Part shown: positions 57,801 through 64,000 of the stretch, one piece after another
How the letters are laid out: the number at the start of each line of letters is the position of its first letter
How positions within the stretch are numbered: position 1 is the first letter of the stretch
From: Pomacea canaliculata
Taxonomy: Eukaryota > Mollusca > Gastropoda > Architaenioglossa > Ampullariidae
Direction: 5' to 3'
Length of the DNA stretch: 64,000 nt
Assembly: GCF_003073045.1 (NCBI RefSeq)
Contig: NC_037592.1
Span: 5,569,924-5,633,923 of the forward strand
Made by a program: the position numbers and the translations under genes
Notes under the pieces: model-generated
The model's database searches: none
Told to the model about the DNA's origin: nothing
The model's input: only the letters and a program-made list of their open reading frames with translations

Positions 57801-59471
57801 AAATCTGATTTTTGCTTAGTCCAGGTTGTGCTTATCTTTATGGTAGCATCAACAGGCAGCTGTCAAAAGAGTCTTATAAATGTATTTTATTTGCAGCTTA
57901 TCAATAAAATGTCTTAAAAGAATGTTTTTTTGCAGCTTATTGCAGAACTTGAGTCCCTTTTGATTGATACTCCTCTAGAAGATCTTCCACAGAGAGAGCG
58001 TGATCGTTATCGAGAGGTGAGTTTTGTAGGAGACTTTCAGTCTTTCATTAATCATGTTTCGTGATGATTGCTCCCGTTGATTCTCTTTTGTTGTTTGTCT
58101 GTGCACTCTCTGTCTGTTCTACTGTCTGTCCCTGTTGTTTTTGTCCTATTACCTACATCTTTATATGGAAGTTCTCTACTCTTGGCTTCTGCGCTGGTTG
58201 AAATCTCATTCAGACTAGATTGGAAAACTCCCACCGTCCACTTAATCAGGTCTCTCTGATTTATCTGTAAATATATATTTATAAGGAAATTGTAGCACTC
58301 TGTTTTCCATATGTCCTATTAGGAATAGGTGAATTGATTATTACAGTTCACTATACCTACATCTGCAAGATCATGGACAATTTACCTTTGTATGTGTGTG
58401 TAGATAATATTTAATTATATGTAAATTATTTTTTTTAAATGCCTATCTACATAATCATATGCCACTTAGTCATGTTTCAGTCAGTGATGTACCACAAATA
58501 CAATTTGTTATAACCATGATTTATATATACAGACACAGTCAGTTATTGACTGAAATGTTACTGACTATATGCTCTGGGATGTTCATACAACAACGAAATA
58601 GTCGGACAATGCATTTCTCAGAGCATATCTCTGTTGCTTTGTCATGCACATGTGTGTGTATGTATATATACTTGCGCATGTGTGTGTGTTCATGTGTGTG
58701 TGTACACGTATATTTCAATTTATCACTGTTTCAGACAATTGGAGAAATTCAGCATCTTGTGCAGGTGAAGTTAGATGCCGCTTCCCTGAAAATTCTTTGT
58801 GATGCATCTAGCCTGCAGGACCCAGAAACCAGCAATCTGCAGTACACAATCAGGAATGCAGACATTGTTCTTTGTGTCTGGGGCAATCTGAGCAAAAATC
58901 CAAGGTTAAAATAGTTGCTTTTGTCATCTGAAAATAAGTATTGAGTTTGGTTAAGGTGGTAATGCACGAGCACAGTTAGTGAGTACTTGTTAAAGTAGGC
59001 ATACAGGTATTGCCATCCAGTGACCTTCAGTACTAATATCAGGGGATAAAGGGTGTAGTCAAAGGAGGTGCTGGCGTTCATGTCAATGTTAATTAAGATA
59101 AAGGTTAGCAGATTTGTATTATATTGCTGTTAAGACAAAAGACTTTTATACTAAATGAAAATGAGATTGATTCATTTTTATTTGGTAATTACAATATATG
59201 CTGATTCTTCTTAAAACGTTTAGCTGCAAACAGAGTCTGATTTTTTTCATAAAGTGTTTACTAATATCAGCCTTTAGAAATAAAATATATTTTAAAGGAA
59301 ATGTATTCTGTCTTGGCAGGATTAAATCTTTTGAGTTCACTAATGCTGGCTGCTCCTTTGACATCCCTCGTCAACTGACCCTGTCAGATTGTGCCATTCG
59401 CTATATGCGCACAACATTTGACCATTTTTCAGCTTATAGTAAATCATTCTACCCCAGGTGCAAATTCAAAG
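45886..59471 (+). CDS. DNAI7: DNAI7 (CASC1) axonemal dynein-associated protein, 5' part
   Basis: Ciliary protein linked to axonemal dynein arms. Coding exons: 45886-45891, 52909-52981, 56619-56710, 57214-57318, 57552-57692, 57936-58016, 58735-58904, 59320-59471. That is 273 aa plus a split codon, and the gene continues past 64000 (human protein about 716 aa). The start is MG|KKKPSKTDRSK, matching the human MG-plus-lysine-rich start. It comes from a 6-nt coding exon; an earlier ATG at 45837 is in a frame that meets a stop in exon 2. A Glu/Lys/Arg-rich coiled coil follows. Diagnostic blocks are WARYMRCDGSPDPTIQGEIN (human WKHYIQCDGSPDP), NADIVLCVWGNLSKNPR (human ENVTLYVWANLKKNPR) and AIRYMRTTFDHFSAY. 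All junctions are GT-AG. Introns 1, 2 and 8 hold mobile elements. Confidence 0.92.
46660..46735. repeat. (AC)n and (TA)n microsatellites in DNAI7 intron 1
   Basis: Short AC array at about 46675-46692 and TA array at about 46715-46728. Confidence 0.8.
48911..48958 (-). mobile_element. very short RTE-type LINE 3' end
   Basis: Only about 48 nt of the 3' terminus (plus-strand agtttattccttgttgctcc). It is the fifth copy of this terminus in the window, all in the same orientation. Confidence 0.6.
49239..51377 (-). mobile_element. CR1/L2-like LINE, internally deleted, with nested solo LTR
   Basis: Reading on the minus strand: an N-terminal stretch (51250-51377), the start of the endonuclease (NARSIS, then RPEIVEFISENDLNIML), and the endonuclease C-terminal part (MDLIDVFQFPWSVIKHAHI, GLSSDHYCVQCNLS). 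The C-terminus of RT follows almost at once (KLQKVQKSADRLIF, LHWLLVKARIVYKLL, NSLPHHIRHS). The (ATT)n 3' end is at 49239-49255. The central RT with its catalytic motif is missing and several stops are present, so it is dead. It is interrupted by the LTR at 50758-51243. Confidence 0.75.
50758..51243. mobile_element. solo LTR (LTR-retrotransposon fossil)
   Basis: A 486-bp unit from TGTCATGGACC to CGTCGTGACA, with the TG...CA termini of an LTR, flanked by the 5-bp duplication CGGAG (50753-50757 and 51244-51248). It has GACGTCAAA-type short repeats and GAGAGAAGAAG-rich tandem repeats inside. No internal region remains, as expected after recombination between two LTRs. Its 5' end resembles the tip of the palindrome at 3239. 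The clear duplication suggests a fairly young insertion, younger than the LINE it split. Confidence 0.8.
51378..51941. mobile_element. pogo-type MITE with GTGGCATAGTAG sub-repeats
   Basis: The ends CAATCAAATCTC / GAGATTTGACTG are flanked by TA (51376-51377, 51942-51943). Both sides carry several GTGGCATAGTAGCGAGAG units in inverted arrangement, plus a second inverted block (ggaccgagcaaaagtggc). The C-rich middle has an open frame with no known domain. 564 bp; no transposase. Confidence 0.75.
53400..56190 (+). mobile_element. decayed endonuclease/RT LINE in DNAI7 intron 2
   Basis: An RTE-like LINE of the type often annotated as 'craniofacial development protein 2-like'. In order: ISTWNVRKLH and YQWDIVGLAEVSWTGFGE (endonuclease), FIVLSDWNAKV (endonuclease GDWNAK motif, changed to SDWNAK), LLAEEQAGF, then IDFRKAFD...MLYNSSVS (RT), YKLYKSLVILILLYDCNTWT and SYKEHRTNDFVPNK, and a 3' end near PVQDMLVTA. 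The pieces are in different frames with stops. The RT catalytic (YADD-type) segment between about 55490 and 55540 is deleted, and a CACA/GGCATGAGC-rich insert lies near 54965-55130. Dead copy. Confidence 0.8.
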
Positions 59472-59829
59472 GTAAGCAAATGAAACGGATGCAGGCAGAC
59501 AGCAGTAAACCAAGATGCAATTATGTAATCTGACAATATGACATTTAAACAGCTTTAAAACAAAAATATCCAGAAATTGCTATAGGCTAATTAGTAGACA
59601 CATTTCACCTAAATTTCTAGTAACCTGAGTAAAATTATGAAAATTGTAAAATGTTTTTATGTGTGTTTGTGTGTATTTATTCATATTTTTTTTGTGGGTT
59701 AGAGAATTGAGAATAAAGGGGATATAATGATATGAACTTGGAACCTGGGTGTATTGTAGAGTTGTCTCTTAGAGCACAACTATACAGGTATTGCATTACA
59801 TAGTATTGTTTTGTATATGTTTGAGAAGA

Positions 59830-60795
59830 AGAAATCCATCTTCACTTGTTTGTCCACTAAATCACATCAAGGTGGGCAGAATGAACATCACCTTTGCGTC
59901 ATCTGTCAGGAATGTGGGATTCATTGTCACTTAAGACATGACCCTTGCTAAACAAATCACAGCTGTTTGTCAGTCTGCCTATTATAAGCTACGCAGGGTC
60001 AGTAGTGCCATCCGTCACATTCTGTCTGTGTGCATTACCAGTACTCCAACACTCTTAAATTGTCTGTGTGTGCTTGCTCTGTCTAGGCTTGATTATAGTA
60101 ACTTTTTGCTTGCTGGCTGTCGTGCATCTCTTCTTCACAAACTCCAGAAAGTACAGAATTGCTTCACATCTGGTGCTTAGAGCAAGGAAACGGGACCATG
60201 CCACTCCTCTCCTTTGTTTTCTGCACTGGCTACCCATCGGCATCCAGTACAAACTGTCTGTACTATGTTTTAATTTTTTTGCTGGCACCTGCCCTGATTA
60301 TTTCTCTGAACTTCTCTTCCCTTATGTCCCAGCTAGACAACTCCACTCCTAGTCTGATGATCATCTCCTTACTCTTCTTGTCGCCAGAAAACCGACATAT
60401 GGCCACAGGATTTTTAGTTATTGTGCAGTAAAATAATTGAGCTCTCTCCCTTTCCTTATCCGCCACCTAGCCACTATTGAATCCTTTAAATGTGCAATGA
60501 AAACCAACCTCTTCTGTAAACATTACAGAACAATTACTCTTAACACCCTTTCCTACCATGCTAGTCCTTTTTAACACCCTTCCCTGCTCGCCTTTATCTC
60601 TCAGTTGGTTCTTCTTTGCATTTTCTGTTCTTGTTTTTATTCTTCATTAGTACTGCTTTTATTCTTTCTTAGTTCATGTTATTTGTTTCCCTGTCCCTAG
60701 TATGCTGTCCATGTCTTGTTCTTGTTCTTAGGCACTAAAAGCATACTCCTTAGGAGTGTGAGTATGCGCTTTACAAATTTTGCATTTATTACTAT
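59830..60795 (+). mobile_element. CR1/L2-like LINE 3' part
   Basis: The plus strand encodes the end of RT: ITAVCQSAYYKLRRVSSAIR, LALSRLDYSNFLLAGCRA, SLLHKLQKVQN. It is followed by frame-disrupted C-terminal sequence and a 3' tail with tatgcgctttacaaattttg and an ATT-rich end. Several stops and frame changes; 5'-truncated. In DNAI7 intron 8. Confidence 0.75.
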
Positions 60796-61708
60796 TATTT
60801 CTAATGTCTTTAAAATGTAGAGTGTAGTGTTGCATATTTTCGTTCTACTACTGATGTTTAAACATAGATGGATTTCTAGAAAATTTCAAAGGTATATATA
60901 TATATGTATCTTTCCAATAGCAGTATACCTGGAACACATAAATATGAAGTGAAGTTCTGTTTCATCTGTGCAGAATGGACAGTTGAAATCAGAAGATAAT
61001 GTATTGCATATGTGCTTAAGGGCATAGACTTATATAAAGAGACACATGCCTACTTTAAATCTGATGAAAGCATTTCTCATTTCTTAAATAGTACAAATGA
61101 TGACTATTAGTAAAAGAGGATCTAAACGAATTATAGAATTGATATTGTTTATTGGAAGATATAGTAAAATGCCATTCTTGTTGATAACAAAGTTGGAGCC
61201 TCTTTTAAATGTTGCAACGAATAGTTCAGGGTCTCCAATGCTTTGATTTTGCCAGACATGCACAAAACCATAATGATACAATGAAAATCTTATAGAAGAA
61301 GCCCATATTATCTTGTTTGGTTATGTATGTTTAACACCATATTGTAAGCTTTATGTGGCAGTCTCCTTGGATTCATGCTCAAAACATGTAGCCAATATTT
61401 AATACTTTTTACAAAAAGAGAAGAGTGAACTGTTTCTATTGATTTGAGATTGGCAACAACTCTCCATATAGTTTTCCTGCAGACATCATCATAGGAATAT
61501 CTAACAGTCCAGTCAAACAATTTTGTGGGGCAGAGTGAAATAGAGAGCAGAACTTATGATGTTATACTTGCAACCCCACCCACTCCACATAACTTCTGAT
61601 ATTAAAATATGAATAATTAAATGTGATAACCACTGATATTAAAATATGAATAATTAAATCTGATAGCTAATGGTTGCACGATATATTTAAGATGAGACCG
61701 TTAAGGCT

Positions 61709-61893
61709 TCTGGTCCGGTGGCACATCGGTTAGCGCTTGTCACCAATGCAGTCAAGGTTGGCTGCCCAGAGTTCATTTCTCTTCTCGGGCACGCTGTTCT
61801 TTCTCTGCACGTGGCATCTGCATTTTACAGGGCTGGCTGCTTGCCGTAATATAGCCTCAGTTGCTGGCACGGCGTGAAACCCCAATTCCCCCC
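61709..61893 (+). repeat. tRNA-derived SINE copy 4
   Basis: A box gtccggtggcacatcggtta, the family body and a tail ggcgtgaaaccccaattccc. It is the most complete copy in the window and ends in a C-run. Confidence 0.8.
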
Positions 61894-61899
61894 CCCCTT

Positions 61900-62694
61900 T
61901 GTATTACGCAGGGCCTTATGAAAGGCCTCCTGCAGCCGATGGCGATGTTGTCGCACCAGTCGGTGTGCTCTCGGCAGAAGGGCCTGGTCGGCCTAGGAAG
62001 TAGTCAACTGGAAGGCCAAACAGTAAGAAGAACGGCGCGAACCCTATTGAAGCATGTGGAGTGTTGTTGTAGGCCTGAAGTAACTCTGGCAGGTATTCTG
62101 GCCATCGCCGCTTGTGTTCAACAGAAGCGTTATAAGGAGGTCGTGCATGGATCGACTGAATTGCTCACACTGACCATTGTCCTTGGGGATGGTATGGCGT
62201 CGTGCGGGACTTCTTGATGTCATAAAGCTGGCACAACTCTCGCACAACTTTGCCTTCAAAGTCTCGGCCCTGATCACTGTGGGACACCAAACCTCTGAAA
62301 CCATTCCTTCACAATCACCTTCGCGCCAATCTCGGCTTCCTGGTCCCTTGTGGTGATGGCCTGCACACGTCAGTCATCACTAGCACATTATCCCTGCTGT
62401 CACTTGACATTTCTAATTTCGTACAGTCAATGAACAGCACTGCAAGTGGGCAATCAGCTAACAGATGTCATGGAGGTGTATGCAAACTTTGACGACGGAT
62501 TAGCACCCACCTGTCACAATTTCTATATAGTTTTTAACATCGGTGTACATTTCCGGCCAGTACACTCTGGCTTTTACCAGTGACATAGTCCGGTCATATC
62601 CTTGGTAGCCCGGGCTAAGCATGTAGTAAGTATAGTATTTTATGGATATTGCATATATATAATTACATGGATCTGCCCTTATATATACATGCAT
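61900..62694 (-). mobile_element. Ty3/Gypsy fossil, integrase region
   Basis: Minus-strand pieces match the integrase of Ty3/Gypsy elements: a zinc-binding-side segment (GYDRTMSLVKARVYWPEM) near 62510-62610, a core-end segment ([15 protein letters not shown]) near 62140-62200 and C-terminal integrase-like sequence at 61900-62110. No LTRs, gag or RT were seen nearby. It is broken in several places and old. Confidence 0.7.
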
Positions 62695-62960
62695 GTGTAC
62701 TGATGTGGGTTACAATAGATATAGCTAGAGACCTGTATGTTTCACCAAAAGGTGTATAATTGCAAAAGCTTGATTACATTACAATATGCATTTACTATTC
62801 ACATCTATGTAAAGATGTTTTTCATGTTTTCTGTGTTTTTATACTCACCCTATTCAATTAAGAGCTATGGCCTACACAGAATAAAAGTCTAAAGTGTAAT
62901 TTAAAAAAGTCTAAATTTATACTGTGTAGTACTATTAGATACAAGTCACAGGTAATTGAT

Positions 62961-64000
62961 ATTAGTTTATTCCTTGTTGCTCCTCTGAGGAGAATAAGGC
63001 TGCAACAACACCTCGCCAACGGACCTGGTTTCGGGCAGCCCCCTTCAGTTGGGCCCAGGTGGTTCCAATGTCCTTTGCCTCGCTCTCTACTGTTCTTTTC
63101 CAAGTCTGCTTTAGTTTCCCAATTCTCCTCTTCCCCTGAGGGTTCTAGTCAAGTGCCTGCCTGGCAATGGTGTCAGCTGGTTTGCGCAGTGTGTGTCCTA
63201 TCCAGACCCATTTACACTTTTTGATGTCTTAGCTAGTGGCATTCTGGTTAGTTCTTTTCCACAGGCAGCTGTAGGAGATCATTTCAGGCCATCTGATTCC
63301 CAGGATATGATGTAGGCATCAGTTGGTAAAGGTCTGGAGCTTTTTGTTTATGGTATTTGTCACTCTCCAGGTTTCAGAACCATATATAAGGACTGCTTTC
63401 ACATTGGTGTTGAAGATGCTGGTCTTACTGCCAAAGGATAATGCTTGGGAGTTCCAGATGGGGCGTAGGCTGTTGAAAGCATGCCTGGCTTTGTTGATGC
63501 GGCTTTTGATATCATCGTCCTCTCCACTGCCCTTGTTGACAATGCTCCCCAGATACTTGAAGCAGTCTGTTTCTAGGATGTTCTCTCCTTGAAGCTGGCT
63601 TGGGAGTTCCTGCTTGTTGTTGATTCTCATCACTTCGGTCTTCTTTCTTTTGACCTTTAAGCCAGTCTTCTTCTGTTCCTCGGCTAGCTTACTCAGTTTG
63701 GTTTGTGCATTTTGTTGCCGATGAGGTAGAAGACCTTTGTCATCTGCAAAGTCCAGGTCCTCTAGCTGTTTAGTGAAGGTTCACTGGATACCGGTATTGT
63801 TGTCTTGCGCATAGTCCAGTCTATGATCATCAGGAAGATTGTTGGTGATAATATGCAACCCTATCTTACACTGGTCTTCACTACAAAAGTTTTAGTGAGT
63901 TTGCCATTGTGAATAACTTAGCAGGGCAAGTCTTCATACAACCCTTGGATGATGTTTATGAGCTTAGGTGGAATGCCATAGTGAATCATCAGCCTCCAGA
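62961..64000 (-). mobile_element. RTE-type LINE, 3' half, running off the window
   Basis: Minus strand. The 3' terminus at 62961 (reverse complement of agtttattccttgttgctcc) is preceded by the RT C-terminus: LEDLDFADDKGLLPHRQQN (catalytic FADD), CFKYLGSIVNKGSGEDDD, VKAVLIYGSETWRVTNT, GIRWPEMIS, WIGHTLRKPADTIARQALD. The longest clean frame is 63319-63633, and a few stops separate the blocks. This copy defines the family to which the four short ends at 32552, 36954, 41259 and 48911 belong. Confidence 0.85.

Larger units (their letters stand above)
59472..64000. other. DNAI7 intron 8 (open to the right)
   Basis: No further DNAI7 exon was recognised after 59471. The stretch is filled by a CR1/L2-like LINE, AT-rich unique DNA (60800-61680), a SINE, a Gypsy fossil and an RTE-type LINE. 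A direct 35-40-bp duplication (gatattaaaatatgaataat) lies at about 61598-61660. Confidence 0.6.

Overview
The window looks like a piece of an AT-rich, intron-rich animal genome, most likely a lophotrochozoan and probably a mollusc. The reasons are: GT-AG introns of 0.1-7 kb, many LINE, SINE and MITE copies, microsatellites, and proteins that resemble bilaterian orthologues without being vertebrate. The species call is inference; the gene calls rest on exon-by-exon translation with matching splice phases.

Layout. (1) 154-349 (+) is the last coding exon of a rhodopsin-class GPCR that starts left of the window. (2) 2367-8638 (-) and 11372-20301 (-) are two complete, head-to-tail paralogues of a ZIP8/ZIP14-type (SLC39, LIV-1 subfamily) metal transporter. 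Each has eight coding exons, with intron positions and phases conserved one for one. The upstream paralogue (ZIP-B) has two possible C-termini: a distal last exon at 11372-11494, and a read-through terminal exon at 15566-15718 that encodes a different but homologous last membrane helix. An intron of ZIP-A holds a 1.66 kb near-perfect palindrome flanked by CTAG duplications. (3) 20.4-28.7 kb holds no recognised gene, mainly low-complexity and pyrimidine-rich DNA. (4) 28709-37928 (-) is a complete 14-exon ACTL6A (BAF53) gene. Its introns carry a pogo/Tigger-like transposon with a LINE nested in it, and a stray EGF-like/TM gene fragment. (5) 40049-40918 (+) is an intronless TSSC4-like coding region. 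(6) 43188-43910 (-) is ETFRF1 (LYRM5), head to head with (7) 45886-59471 (+), the first eight coding exons of DNAI7 (CASC1). DNAI7 runs off the right edge. Its introns hold LINEs, a solo LTR, a pogo-type MITE, SINEs and an old Ty3/Gypsy fossil.

How they fit together. The genes are housekeeping or cell-type genes rather than a pathway cluster: metal import (ZIP pair), chromatin remodelling (ACTL6A), snRNP assembly (TSSC4), mitochondrial electron-transfer control (ETFRF1) and ciliary dynein (DNAI7). The ETFRF1/DNAI7 head-to-head pair is also adjacent and divergent in human (12p12.1), so it is probably ancient microsynteny. The most notable host signal is the duplicated ZIP locus with its alternative last exon. 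The most notable structural signals are the long palindrome and the series of same-orientation, internally deleted LINE copies.
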